Below are positions 28,601 through 39,868 of a stretch of DNA of 64,000 nt, in pieces. The DNA comes from Lachnospiraceae bacterium. Lineage in GTDB: Bacteria; Bacillota; Clostridia; Lachnospirales; Lachnospiraceae. How positions within the stretch are numbered: position 1 is the first letter of the stretch; every line of letters starts with the position of its first letter. The stretch is taken from positions 39,610 through 103,609 of the forward strand of contig SVFN01000013.1 of NCBI GenBank assembly GCA_015056815.1. Reading direction: 5' to 3'. The position numbers and the translations under genes are program-made. The notes below the pieces were generated by a model. That model was not told where the DNA came from. It ran no database searches and was given only the letters and a program-made list of their open reading frames with translations.

Positions 28601-29969
28601 TACTCTTATTGTCGTTCATGCAGGAGAAATCACCGCCAAAGAGCATATACTGCGGATCTGCACCCGCATCCTTTGCCCCTTTTACAATTCCTCTCAGCTG
28701 ATTCTGTAAAAATGTCCAGTCGTCTCCCGTATAACCGGAAAGCCACTTCTGATAATCGGATAACGTCAGGAGTCTCGCATTCGGTTCCGGATCCGGCTTG
28801 GGTTCCTCTCCGCTTTCTGTCACTGCCACGCGCTTAAAGATGGATACGTTTGTTCCTGTCCCCACTTTAAATCCATTGTTATAGACCATCGTTCTGGTGT
28901 CTGTCCCGGCAAGTCCCTTTGCCGCAATCAGCGCACCATTTTCATATTTAAAGCGGAAATAATACTGATTATCTGCATGATTACTGGTAATCTTAACTTC
29001 GCTGGTATCCAGGCGGATCACCTCGCTTGTAGCAGGTGCATTCCAGGTATCCAGCCAGAATGTCCCGTCACTCAGTCCGTATGTGTGAAATACCGCCACA
29101 TCATTGTAAGCTGCATTATAATCAATACATGCTTTTCCGTTTTCTTTTTTTACAGTTACTGCAGTCTTGCCAAAGTTTTTCCCACTTACGGTCAGGGCAC
29201 TGGCATCTCCTTCCTGCGCACTGCTTACGATCAGGTATTCTTCGTTGGATTCAAAGCTGTCTGCCTGCTCCCATATATACGAAACCGGCTCTTTCTTCTC
29301 ATACAAAAAGACCTGACTGTTATTGATATCGGTCGATGTTGCTGTAGCACCCTGCTGGAACTTTGCCTTGCTCACACTATAACGCATAAATTTTGTCTCA
29401 TCACTGTAGAAGAGCAGCTGCTTCACATCCGTATGGTCGGAATATGCCGCTTTATAGTTCCAGGTAAAATCCGGAAACGTTTTGCTGCTGCTGTCCGATG
29501 ATGATTTTGTCTCCTGCCCGACCGGATCTTCTCCAGCTGCAATCACACCTTCTTTATTGGAAAGCCACCGCTTCGTTGCCAGATTCTGTAACTGATATCC
29601 CTTGGCTGCATTATCTCCCTGATTCCAGGTCACTCCCCAGGTATAAGCCGATTCATCCGTTTCTTCCGGAATCGTCAACAATGTTTTTTCTGCATTAAAA
29701 TAGTCTGCCGCAAGCTCTACGGATTTGATTTCCTCGCCGTCCACGGAGATAGCATAGCTTACTCCTGTGTTTCCGCTCTTTGAAGCATTATAGGTCATAA
29801 TGTATTCACGACCCGGCTTCAGCTCCTGTGTCAGAACATACTCTTTGTCGGCAGCCCCTGCTGTTTCCGGCTCATCAGCCTTCGCATTTGTTGTAAATGG
29901 TGTAAATGATGTGAATACAAGTGTCGCTGCAAGTATCCACGAAACTGTCTGTTTCATTTTTAGTCGCAT
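25653..29969 (-). CDS. Secreted metallophosphoesterase with duplicated flanking modules and LRR_5 C-terminus
   Basis: 1438 residues; GGGAGG lies 6 nt before ATG 29969, and the signal peptide ends TTNAKA. A calcineurin-like domain at about 400-690 shows LSDYQ, GGDFS, GNHDP, ASHTGLHYD and FGHNHTNG, the metal-ligand series of the family, with Q where many members have H in the first motif. It is flanked by two copies of a module of about 350 residues; HTYGLSDGTFWLDTWNAP and HTYGLADGTFWLDSWNAP are matching stretches. An InlB-type repeat (GYMFNGYLDD) precedes the second copy. Then come helical FIVAR-like repeats, an AEEAKK tract, and the LRR_5 plus AVIKVPKKQKKEYQKLFKKK tail. A secreted nucleotidase or phosphodiesterase is likely; the substrate is unknown. 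Confidence 0.85.
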   Translation of the reverse strand: MRLKMKQTVSWILAATLVFTSFTPFTTNAKADEPETAGAADKEYVLTQELKPGREYIMTYNASKSGNTGVSYAISVDGEEIKSVELAADYFNAEKTLLTIPEETDESAYTWGVTWNQGDNAAKGYQLQNLATKRWLSNKEGVIAAGEDPVGQETKSSSDSSSKTFPDFTWNYKAAYSDHTDVKQLLFYSDETKFMRYSVSKAKFQQGATATSTDINNSQVFLYEKKEPVSYIWEQADSFESNEEYLIVSSAQEGDASALTVSGKNFGKTAVTVKKENGKACIDYNAAYNDVAVFHTYGLSDGTFWLDTWNAPATSEVIRLDTSEVKITSNHADNQYYFRFKYENGALIAAKGLAGTDTRTMVYNNGFKVGTGTNVSIFKRVAVTESGEEPKPDPEPNARLLTLSDYQKWLSGYTGDDWTFLQNQLRGIVKGAKDAGADPQYMLFGGDFSCMNDNKSTSDSGRSQVFQILGEAWPAITPQSSVVIQGNHDPANTEGLASTGAYEFDDFIIYVINEDDFPTKQGTSSVLPGIQKTADDLQTWLEGRVAAKETRPIFIASHTGLHYDIDRADGNNQFAYVMFNAINDAAKVLDVTFLFGHNHTNGDEQVGGSLTFYQKGQKLNVCTETSIAQKRGTPMTLNFVYMNYGYVGYIGDITNNPSEFVPTNILTVSELSFYDDKIVVKRYSKDGLVSSYTREIPRDHKTAPQQPIEKCTITYDGNGGKVPVTTEKLYPGKYVVNPAEPTKSGYMFNGYLDDAQNTVKPGDEIDVDKNITLQAQWVAIPAGQKYVLTDTLKPGKQYVLIYNKAISGNADTKYAVTADGDNVKVTELPATAFLASDNVLWFDRETNTSAITWDVLWNQGEHAARGFLLQNVATKKYLSNKDTALSLGADPLGSEYSVDNYGSTTFPEYAWNYRNYNGYNQLAMYGDDGRYIRYSVGGKALKFGTKETSTDVNNSQVFLYERLEDDAYVWKQAADLESNREYLIVNTAKTGDAYAMTTTGSTIGSKKVTVKKDDKDRAYIELAAENGDVAVYHTYGLADGTFWLDSWNAPSDRQVIRLDSAEVKVTSNHADYRYYFRYSYKKNALTAMEGLDGTAARKLTYNNGFKVDSGSDVVLFKKVYTYETDVEQAAYEKAASEAADQAKIDEVIEKIKKVEKVTYTEACETLIKDARAAFEALSAEEKGKIPEETQKILGQAESRYAALGEAKKAADAVIELIDKIGEVSVSEESEKAIADAQAALEKLSEDEKSFISTEKQKTLTDAKEAYEKLKEEAAKKAEEEKKAEEERKAEEARKAEEAKKAEEAKKAEEAKKAAAKPAKKGTQITIGKLVYQVTDDQEKEPAVSVKKTTDKKLKKATIPATITKDGIIYKVTSIEKNAFKGCKNLKSISIKSTTLKKVGKNAFKGIHKKAVIKVPKKQKKEYQKLFKKKGQAQTVKIK
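26042..26149. repeat. Six 18-bp tandem repeats encoding AEEAKK-type units
   Basis: Six imperfect 18-nt units encode (A/E)EE(A/R/K)KK hexapeptides in the metallophosphoesterase protein. They form a charged helical stalk before the C-terminal module. Confidence 0.85.
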
Positions 29970-30390
29970 ATACGTCCTCCCATTTCATGATTCTTCTGTT
30001 GCTGTAATGATCTTCCTGCTCCGGTTCTGATCATTACCTATGATTCGTAACTGCTACACCCTTCCCTTCACGAAAATGCGCACTACTCACCTCCTTGTTT
30101 TGCACCATGATCCAATGGTTTTTTCTTTTTGGTTTTACGTCTTCCGGTTTTGGCGTTACGAAAACCATTTCTCCAAGAAATTATAGCACTTTTGCAGTAA
30201 ATATCCTACAACTATCTGAAAGTATTTCAAAAATAGTCATTCTATATAATAAATATCCTCAATTTTGCGCATTTGCACTGGTATTTTTGTCAATTTTTTA
30301 GCGCATAAACTGTTCTCACACAAATTCAGCTTCTGTAAGCATGTTCCAGTCTACTATTTTTCGTTTCGCATCCGGACAATCAGTGCAGGA

Positions 30391-30451
30391 TGCCAGAGAA
30401 CATTCTCTCCTCTGTCACATTCGTTCCACCGTCGTTCATTGTTCTCTGGCA
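30391..30451. repeat. Perfect 12-bp inverted repeat with 37-bp centre
   Basis: TGCCAGAGAACA at 30391-30402 and TGTTCTCTGGCA at 30440-30451 are exact reverse complements. It sits about 100 bp upstream of the promoter at 30551. No transposase is nearby. Confidence 0.75.
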
Positions 30452-30550
30452 CCGATTTTGGAACCTCAGATTCCAATTCAGCCTTTGATAGCATAATATC
30501 CATTAAATTCGTCTATTTGTAAAATATAAAAATTTAATTGTAAAATATAC

Positions 30551-30579
30551 TTGACATTATGCTATTGTTGTAGTAGTAT
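30551..30579 (+). promoter_or_regulatory. Promoter of the membrane-protein/XRE operon
   Basis: A perfect TTGACA -35 at 30551-30556 and TAGTAT at 30574-30579, spaced 17 nt. GAACGTTC and a GTCAGAA/TTCTGAC pair lie just downstream and could bind the XRE protein encoded in the operon. Confidence 0.7.
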
Positions 30580-30675
30580 GATGTCAGAAACAAAAAGAAC
30601 GTTCAAAAGCTTCTGACAACAGATCAACTTATCACAGACATGGAAATGTCTCTTAGAGAAAGGAAGGTAATTCAT

Positions 30676-31206
30676 ATGTTACATGCAAAATCATTTGGAA
30701 TCGGAATCGGGATCATTGTAGGACTTATTATTTCCATCTTCGTAATCAAGGCCTTAAACAAAGACGGCAAGTTTAAAACTGAATATGACGAAATGCAGCA
30801 GATCTCCCGCGGCAAAGGTTATAAATACGGTTTCTGGTCAATACTTGCCTACGAGGCTCTGATGTGTGTATTGACAAGCGACGAGGCTTTTGTGCTTCCC
30901 TTCAGCAATTTCGATCTGCACTTCATCGCTGTTATGGTTGGTGTCCTGGTTCAGGTAACTTACTGTATCTGGGCTAACGCATACATCGGACTGAACACGA
31001 ATCCCGGCAGGTTTGCTGCATTCTCTGTCGGAATCTCTATCTTCAATTTTGCCATTGCATTTGTAGCGATAGCGAACGGCAACATGTTTACAGACGGCAA
31101 GCTTCAGGATCCGTTCATGAACCTGATTGTCGGGATCCTGTTTATCATCATCGGTGTGGAACTTTTCATCAAACATATAGTAGACGGCACCGCAAGGGAG
31201 GAGTGA
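30676..31206 (+). CDS. Integral membrane protein of unknown function
   Basis: 176 residues from ATG 30676 (MLHAKSFGIG), preceded by AAAGGAAGG at 8 nt. Segments such as GIGIIVGLIISIFVI, FIAVMVGVLVQVTYCIW, ISIFNFAIAFVAIA and LIVGILFIIIGVELFI suggest five membrane helices. I do not recognise the family. It ends 4 nt before the XRE regulator gene; short operons of a multi-helix membrane protein plus a 60-70-residue XRE protein are common in Firmicutes, where the membrane partner often has an unknown envelope role. Confidence 0.75.
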   Translation: MLHAKSFGIGIGIIVGLIISIFVIKALNKDGKFKTEYDEMQQISRGKGYKYGFWSILAYEALMCVLTSDEAFVLPFSNFDLHFIAVMVGVLVQVTYCIWANAYIGLNTNPGRFAAFSVGISIFNFAIAFVAIANGNMFTDGKLQDPFMNLIVGILFIIIGVELFIKHIVDGTAREE

Positions 31207-31210
31207 TCTT

Positions 31211-31402
31211 ATGAAGAACCTTAGATTGAAATCAGCACGGGCAGCCATGGATCTGTCACAGGACGATCTTGCCAAAGCGGCCGGTGTATCACGCCAGACG
31301 ATCAGCGCGATCGAAAAGGGTGATTATAATCCTACGATCAATCTTTGCATCAGTATCTGCAAGACTTTAAACAAAACATTGGATGAACTGTTTTGGGAAT
31401 AA
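31211..31402 (+). CDS. Small XRE-family transcriptional regulator
   Basis: 63 residues: almost only a helix-turn-helix, LSQDDLAKAAGVSRQTISAI followed by EKGDYNPTINLCISICKTLN, ending in ELFWE. This is the YozG/cro-like type of minimal regulator. AGGGAGGAG at the end of the preceding gene provides the ribosome site, giving tight coupling. It probably autoregulates the operon through the palindromic sequences after the 30551 promoter (inference). Confidence 0.9.
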   Translation: MKNLRLKSARAAMDLSQDDLAKAAGVSRQTISAIEKGDYNPTINLCISICKTLNKTLDELFWE

Positions 31403-31431
31403 GCAGAACGATTCTTACGGCAGATCCCCCT

Positions 31432-31470
31432 CTCTCATCCGGTTTCGGATGATTGAGGGGGATCTTTTTT
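31432..31470. terminator. Strong terminator between convergent genes
   Basis: AGATCCCCCTCTCTCATCC pairs with GGATGATTGAGGGGGATCT around GGTTTC, followed by TTTTT on the plus strand. It ends the membrane-protein/XRE operon and faces the stop of the minus-strand gene at 31473. Confidence 0.9.
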
Positions 31471-31472
31471 AA

Positions 31473-31904
31473 TCAGTTGACCCTGTTTTTCAATTGACGC
31501 CTTAACAAAATTTCCTGAAGCAGTACCAAAAGCACATAGTCTTGTATCTGTTCACAGCCGATCAGCTTCTGCAGCTGCATGGCTTCCTGTTCCGTCACAC
31601 ATTCTCCGTCCCATACCTTAGAGCGGATCGTCTCCAGAATATCCTTTGCCATTTTATCTATCCGAAGCCGTTCCGGGTATTCATCATAAATCACACTCCC
31701 ATCATAATCCAATATGGCAAGCGCTTTTTCGATCTCCTTTTGTATCTGCTTCGCCCCCTGCGGATACATCTGTCTGAAATATTCCACATCCTTCTCATAT
31801 TGCCTGTTGTCGATTCTCCCGATCTTAGCGGGTCTGAAAATCGCTTCCGCTTTATCCATTATGTCAGGATAGGTCAGATAGAAGGGCATGATTTTTCGTT
31901 CCAT
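31473..31904 (-). CDS. Conserved Lachnospiraceae-type hypothetical protein
   Basis: 143 residues from ATG 31904 (MERKIMPFYLTYPD), with GGAAAG 7 nt upstream; longer starts at 31940 and 31973 have poorer sites. The MPFYLTYP opening, the EKDVEYFRQMYPQGAKQIQK stretch, YDEYPERLRIDKM and an Arg-rich helical end (LLQEILLRRQLKNR) form a pattern I associate with uncharacterised short proteins of this bacterial family. It is soluble and mostly helical, with no known function. It lies downstream of the ATP synthase operon on the same strand, 110 nt after atpC. Confidence 0.65.
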   Translation of the reverse strand: MERKIMPFYLTYPDIMDKAEAIFRPAKIGRIDNRQYEKDVEYFRQMYPQGAKQIQKEIEKALAILDYDGSVIYDEYPERLRIDKMAKDILETIRSKVWDGECVTEQEAMQLQKLIGCEQIQDYVLLVLLQEILLRRQLKNRVN

Positions 31905-32014
31905 ATCATTTCTTTCCAAACACTGTTTTTCTTCTATCATATGCCCTTTTTTTCGGACTGTGAATCCATACAAAAACAGGCAGAATACCCTGGTACCTGC
32001 CTGTTTCCCGTTTT

Positions 32015-32422
32015 TTATTTTAGTACATTGATTCGTGCCACTGCACGCTTTAACGCCGTCTCTGCTCTTGCCACATCCGTTTCGGGTGTCTTGCTGGCAA
32101 GTCTCTCCTCTGCACGTCTTTTCGCTTCTTCCGCCCGACTCAGATCGATCTCATTCGGCCACTCAATGATCTCTGCCATGATGGTCACTTTATCCTGTAA
32201 GATCTCCACAAATCCTGCGTGGAGCGCTGCCTCCCTGATCGTATCTCCCTCTTCTGTGATCGTCAGAATACCGGGGCTGATAATGACGGTAAGAGGCACA
32301 TGGTTACGATAGACTCCCATCTCTCCCTCCGTCGTATTAAACTCGATCATTTCTGCCGCTCCTTCATAAAAGACACGATCCGGTGTTATAATCTTTAAAT
32401 CAAAATTTCTCTCATCTGCCAT
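32015..32422 (-). CDS. atpC: F1Fo ATP synthase epsilon subunit
   Basis: 135 residues. The N-terminal beta-sandwich (FDLKIITPDRVFYEGAAEMIEFNTTEGEMGVY, with NHVPLTVIISPG) and the C-terminal helical hairpin (LSRAEEAKRRAEERL) are both present, so it is full length. In F1 it sits on gamma and can restrain ATP hydrolysis. It is the last gene of the operon, 35 nt after atpD. Confidence 0.96.
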   Translation of the reverse strand: MADERNFDLKIITPDRVFYEGAAEMIEFNTTEGEMGVYRNHVPLTVIISPGILTITEEGDTIREAALHAGFVEILQDKVTIMAEIIEWPNEIDLSRAEEAKRRAEERLASKTPETDVARAETALKRAVARINVLK

Positions 32423-32457
32423 GAAACGACTCCTTACAGATATTTTAGCAGTATCCT

Positions 32458-34744
<2,287 letters not shown>

Positions 34745-34781
34745 GGTACGTTACCTTCCTTCCCGGGTGTGTCACACACTC

Positions 34782-36308
<1,527 letters not shown>

Positions 36309-36328
36309 CTAAAGATTGATAAACTTGC

Positions 36329-36877
36329 TTACGCAAGCTGAACCTGCATAAGCTGTTTGGTGAGATCTTCAAGCTTGTGTTTCACACTGGAATCCACAAC
36401 GCGGTCTCCGATCCGTATCACCATGCCTCCGATCAGACTTTCATCCACATCATAATGCATTTCCATCTGCCGGAAAGACGTCCTTGCAAGCAAAGTCTCC
36501 TCCACCTGCGCCTTCTGCCCGTCACGAAGCGGTGCGGCCGTCACTACGTAAGCCGTCCCGATCCCTTTTAAGGCTTTGATTTCCTGTAAGAAATATTCCA
36601 GAATCGCTGTGATCTCACTATAGCGGTCTTTCTTGATGATCAGGGTAAGGAATCCTGTCAGTTCATCATCCACCCTTCCTTTAAAGACATTCTCGACCAC
36701 TTCGATCTTCTCTTCCTTTAAGATCTTCGGATGATTCATCAGAGCATCAAACTGCGGATTTTCCCGTAAAACAGATAAAATCCCCTGGATCTCCTCTGTA
36801 AACACATCCGTCTTATTCTCTTCTACAGCGAGCTCAAACAATGCTTCGCCGTATGTTTTGGATATCAGCTTAGCCAT
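36329..36877 (-). CDS. atpH: F1Fo ATP synthase delta subunit
   Basis: 182 residues: SKTYGEALFELAVEENK, LMNHPKILKEEKIEVVENVF, and the conserved end DESLIGGMVIRIGDRVVDSS with VKHKLEDL. It joins F1 to the peripheral stalk. Its start overlaps the end of atpF by 13 nt, so translation is probably coupled. Confidence 0.97.
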   Translation of the reverse strand: MAKLISKTYGEALFELAVEENKTDVFTEEIQGILSVLRENPQFDALMNHPKILKEEKIEVVENVFKGRVDDELTGFLTLIIKKDRYSEITAILEYFLQEIKALKGIGTAYVVTAAPLRDGQKAQVEETLLARTSFRQMEMHYDVDESLIGGMVIRIGDRVVDSSVKHKLEDLTKQLMQVQLA

Positions 36878-37428
36878 GTGTTCTCACCCATTTCTTTCAA
36901 TGTCTCATCAATCAGATCATCACTGACCTGCGCATTGATGGATGCGGCAACGATCTTGCCTGCCATTAATGATGCAACCGAAACGATCTCTTTCTTAACC
37001 TCATCATTGGCTTTCTTCATCTCAAGCTCAGCTTCCGTCTTCGCTCTCTCAACGATACGCGCTGCATCCTCTTTTGCGTCCGCAACGATCTTTGCCTCAT
37101 TAGCGAGCGCCTTTTTACGTGCTTCGCTTAAGATTGCCTCTGCTTCACTGTCAATATTCTGAAGCTTCTCCTCATACTCCTTCTTCAGGGCGAGTGCTTC
37201 CTCTTTATCCCGTATCGCAGTATCAATATCATTTTTGATACGTTCTTTACGATCCTCCAATACCTTTCTTGCAGGATTGAACAAAAAATAACCCACACAG
37301 AAAAACAGTACGATCACAGCGATAATGGATAAACAGGCATCTGAAAGAAGCTGCCAGTCCAGATCAAATAATCTCGGCTCCATTTCTGCCGATGCCAGTA
37401 CATAAGCTGTACTCAATAACGTATTCAA
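36865..37428 (-). CDS. atpF: F1Fo ATP synthase b subunit (TTG start)
   Basis: 187 residues beginning at TTG 37428, which has GGAGG 8 nt upstream; the internal ATG (MEPRLFDLDW) has no good ribosome site, so the TTG start is preferred. One membrane helix (SIIAVIVLFFCVGYFLFNPA) is followed by a long charged helix (RKERIKNDIDTAIRDKEEAL and on) and VSVASLMAGKIVAASI near the end. It is the peripheral stalk. The rare start codon may help set subunit ratio. Confidence 0.95.
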   Translation of the reverse strand: MNTLLSTAYVLASAEMEPRLFDLDWQLLSDACLSIIAVIVLFFCVGYFLFNPARKVLEDRKERIKNDIDTAIRDKEEALALKKEYEEKLQNIDSEAEAILSEARKKALANEAKIVADAKEDAARIVERAKTEAELEMKKANDEVKKEIVSVASLMAGKIVAASINAQVSDDLIDETLKEMGENTWLS

Positions 37429-37473
37429 ATGTCGAGCCTCCTTTCTCTTATTTTATCTTTATACTGAAGGCTC

Positions 37474-37746
<273 letters not shown>

Positions 37747-37779
37747 TTAAGATAATATTGTTTGTTACATTCTTTGATC

Positions 37780-38496
37780 TTAGTTCTCACCGATCGCATC
37801 TGCCACATATGTCATCGTCAGCATACAGAATACATATGTCTGGATCGCTCCGGAAAACAGATCAAAATAAACATGAAGTGCTGCCGGCCAGATGATCGCA
37901 ATCCACTTGAGCAGACCGTAAACCAGCGCCATCATGACGGTTCCGGATAATACGTTGGCAAACAGACGAAGCGACAACGAAATCGGAACTGCCACATCAC
38001 CAATGATATTAATCGGTGCCCAGATCGGCCATGGATCACATAAGCCCGCGATGACACCTTTAATCTTCTGGTGTTTGAACTTATTAAAGTGAATGAGTAT
38101 AAATGTCATTACACCCAGTGGAAATGTCACGCCGTAATCTGCAGTGGGCGGCCTTAAACCGAACAATCCCGAAATATTGGAAATCAGGATAAAAATGAAG
38201 ATCGTGCCGATGTAGTTGGCAAATTTTGCTGCGCTCTTGCCCATGGAATTGCCCACCATATTATCAAGGGCTTCGACGATCATTTCAACAATGTTCTGGA
38301 ATGTGCCGGGCACTTGTGTGCTTTTCTTCATCGCTCTGTTGGCGGCAATGGAAAATCCAATGATCACTAACATCACGATCAGCAGACAGATGTGCGTCGT
38401 TGTTATCCATACAGTATGACCAAAGAACTGATACGGAAATACTCCATGTATCATAAAGTCAATATCCGCAGCGGATAACAATATTCCCTGTCCCAT
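37780..38496 (-). CDS. atpB: F1Fo ATP synthase a subunit
   Basis: 238 residues with about five to six membrane helices. The essential arginine is in SLSLRLFANVLSG. AGGAGG precedes ATG 38496. It forms the ion half-channels against the c ring. The last helix (IQTYVFCMLTMTYVADAI) is typical. Confidence 0.96.
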   Translation of the reverse strand: MGQGILLSAADIDFMIHGVFPYQFFGHTVWITTTHICLLIVMLVIIGFSIAANRAMKKSTQVPGTFQNIVEMIVEALDNMVGNSMGKSAAKFANYIGTIFIFILISNISGLFGLRPPTADYGVTFPLGVMTFILIHFNKFKHQKIKGVIAGLCDPWPIWAPINIIGDVAVPISLSLRLFANVLSGTVMMALVYGLLKWIAIIWPAALHVYFDLFSGAIQTYVFCMLTMTYVADAIGEN

Positions 38497-38503
38497 AATA
38501 CAC

Positions 38504-38893
38504 TCACCTCCTAAATAATTTATGAGTAACCGGCTGTAAATAAGCCGCTACTTTCAATCCCATAATGCCAAGAAATGCTGTGAGGGGATTCGCAATACCC
38601 GTCACCATGATCACACCCTCGACGATCACCACGACCGCATACCGGATCAGGTTATGCTTCGTCATAACCGCAGCCGCGCCTTTTTCTCCCTGATCCATAG
38701 CGATATTCAAAGACCACGCCATATGAAGCGCCATCAGGACGGCTGTCAGGATCCCAAGCCATAGTCCGATGCTGCAGCCAAGCTTATCTGACACAAACCA
38801 GACTCCGGCAAGCTGACAAAACAGTCCCCAAAGGAAGATCCCAAGCAATAACGCCGGCAGTGCTTCGTTCAGTTTCCTAAGCCTCTCTGTCAT
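38504..38893 (-). CDS. atpI: ATP synthase subunit I (AtpI-like membrane protein)
   Basis: 129 residues from ATG 38893 (MTERLRKLNEALP), with GGAGG 6 nt upstream inside the end of the preceding gene; the two frames overlap by 17 nt. Four hydrophobic segments (LLLGIFLWGLFCQLAG, LWLGILTAVLMALHMAW and two more) fit the small AtpI family that sits before atpB and is thought to aid c-ring assembly. Sequence conservation in this family is low, so the call rests largely on topology and position. Confidence 0.8.
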   Translation of the reverse strand: MTERLRKLNEALPALLLGIFLWGLFCQLAGVWFVSDKLGCSIGLWLGILTAVLMALHMAWSLNIAMDQGEKGAAAVMTKHNLIRYAVVVIVEGVIMVTGIANPLTAFLGIMGLKVAAYLQPVTHKLFRR

Positions 38894-39146
38894 CCTTTGC
38901 CTCCGCTTTATCTGCACGTCTTCGTTTTGTCTCCGACTTCGTATAGATCTTTCGGGCAAATATCCAGACATTGCGTCCTCCCGCTATAGCCCCCACAAAA
39001 AACAGCAGAACCGTCATAAAAGAAGTCCCCCATTTTTCGTCCAGCCACATCCCTGCAAAAGAACACATAAAAATCGGTACCAGCATATTTAACCCGAACT
39101 GAGTCACCATGGTCAGTGAGCGGATAACATTCTTCGAATATTTCAC
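38877..39146 (-). CDS. AtpZ/AtpI-type small membrane protein, first gene of the atp operon (GTG start)
   Basis: 89 residues starting at GTG 39146 with GGGGG about 10 nt upstream. Two membrane helices (MVTQFGLNMLVPIFMCSFAG and FMTVLLFFVGAIAGG) match the AtpZ/AtpI_1 pattern of one helical hairpin with the GLxM(L)xP and GxWLD motifs. The C-terminus is charged (SETKRRRADKAEAKDDREA). AtpZ with AtpI has been proposed to form an ion channel or assembly aid for ATP synthase. The promoter is 39 nt upstream. Confidence 0.82.
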   Translation of the reverse strand: MKYSKNVIRSLTMVTQFGLNMLVPIFMCSFAGMWLDEKWGTSFMTVLLFFVGAIAGGRNVWIFARKIYTKSETKRRRADKAEAKDDREA

Positions 39147-39184
39147 AAATGATCTGCCCCCTTTAAAAGACTCATACTTTACAC

Positions 39185-39213
39185 ATTATAACTTTTTTTA
39201 ATGGTAATGTCTA
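39185..39213 (-). promoter_or_regulatory. Promoter of the ATP synthase operon
   Basis: On the minus strand TAGACA (39213-39208) and a perfect TATAAT (39190-39185) are 17 nt apart, with transcription starting about 30 nt before the GTG at 39146. The spacer is A-rich. Confidence 0.75.
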
Positions 39214-39324
39214 GCAAAACAATTGTTTTTTCTTGGATTTGGATTTCCCCTCTGCAAGTCATAAATCCGCAGTCTCTTCCGGGGACAGAATTGTCTGTTA
39301 TTGTTGCTTTTTATGTTATGTTGA

Positions 39325-39347
39325 TGTAATATTATAGCAATATTACA
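39325..39347. promoter_or_regulatory. Inverted repeat in the DUF402 gene promoter region
   Basis: TGTAATATT at 39325-39333 and AATATTACA at 39339-39347 form a 9-bp perfect inverted repeat with ATAGC between, followed by TTTTTTT, 29 nt before ATG 39377. It may be an operator over the promoter or a weak terminator. Confidence 0.5.
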
Positions 39348-39376
39348 TTTTTTTCCGACTCTTGGAGGGCAAACTT

Positions 39377-39868
39377 ATGACATATCCCAATCTTTATCGC
39401 AAACGCATCATCCCTTCCGAATGTGTTTATCTGAAGGATGATACGATCATTTCCTGCAAAGAGGACCGGATCGTAACAGCCTGGGGGGCTCTGCACCCGA
39501 AAAAGGATCTTCATCATGGTATTTCCGGATATTTTTTTAAAGAAGGATTTAAGATCAGTAAATTTTATAAAGAAGATAATTCGCTTTTATACTGGTATTG
39601 TGACATCATCGAACAGGAATATGACCGCGAAAAGAACAATATGATCGTAACCGATCTGCTTGCCGATGTGATCATCTATCCGGATGGATTTGTAAAAGTC
39701 GTGGATATCAACGAAATGGTAGATGCACTGGAAGATCAGAGTATCACGACTACGCAGCTGAAAACCTCGCTGCGTAATCTTGACCGTCTGCTATCCTGCA
39801 TCTATTCCGGTGAATTTAAGAAATATCAGGATTATATCGAACAATTTGAAACTATGGATTCCTTTTAA
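39377..39868 (+). CDS. DUF402-family protein
   Basis: 163 residues from ATG 39377 (MTYPNLYRKR), with GGAGG upstream. The core WYCDIIEQEYDREKNNMIVT, then DLLADVIIYPDGFVKVVDINEMVDA, matches the DUF402 barrel found in nucleoside-diphosphate phosphatases such as Ntdp and in FomD-like enzymes; the acidic residues of this stretch bind metal in that family. Substrate here is not known. It is one of few plus-strand genes and ends convergently, overlapping the next gene's stop by 4 nt. Confidence 0.82.
   Translation: MTYPNLYRKRIIPSECVYLKDDTIISCKEDRIVTAWGALHPKKDLHHGISGYFFKEGFKISKFYKEDNSLLYWYCDIIEQEYDREKNNMIVTDLLADVIIYPDGFVKVVDINEMVDALEDQSITTTQLKTSLRNLDRLLSCIYSGEFKKYQDYIEQFETMDSF

Larger units (their letters stand above)
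29970..30675. other. Intergenic region of 706 bp between divergent genes
   Basis: AT-rich, with no convincing coding frame. It contains the 12-bp inverted repeat at 30391-30451, the plus-strand promoter at 30551-30579, a GTCAGAA/TTCTGAC pair (30583-30589 and 30611-30617) and the palindrome GAACGTTC at 30597-30604 between the promoter and the start of the membrane-protein gene. Confidence 0.6.

Noticed and set aside
30391..30451. Insertion-sequence ends
   Set aside because: The two arms are only 37 bp apart, with no transposase and no target duplication.
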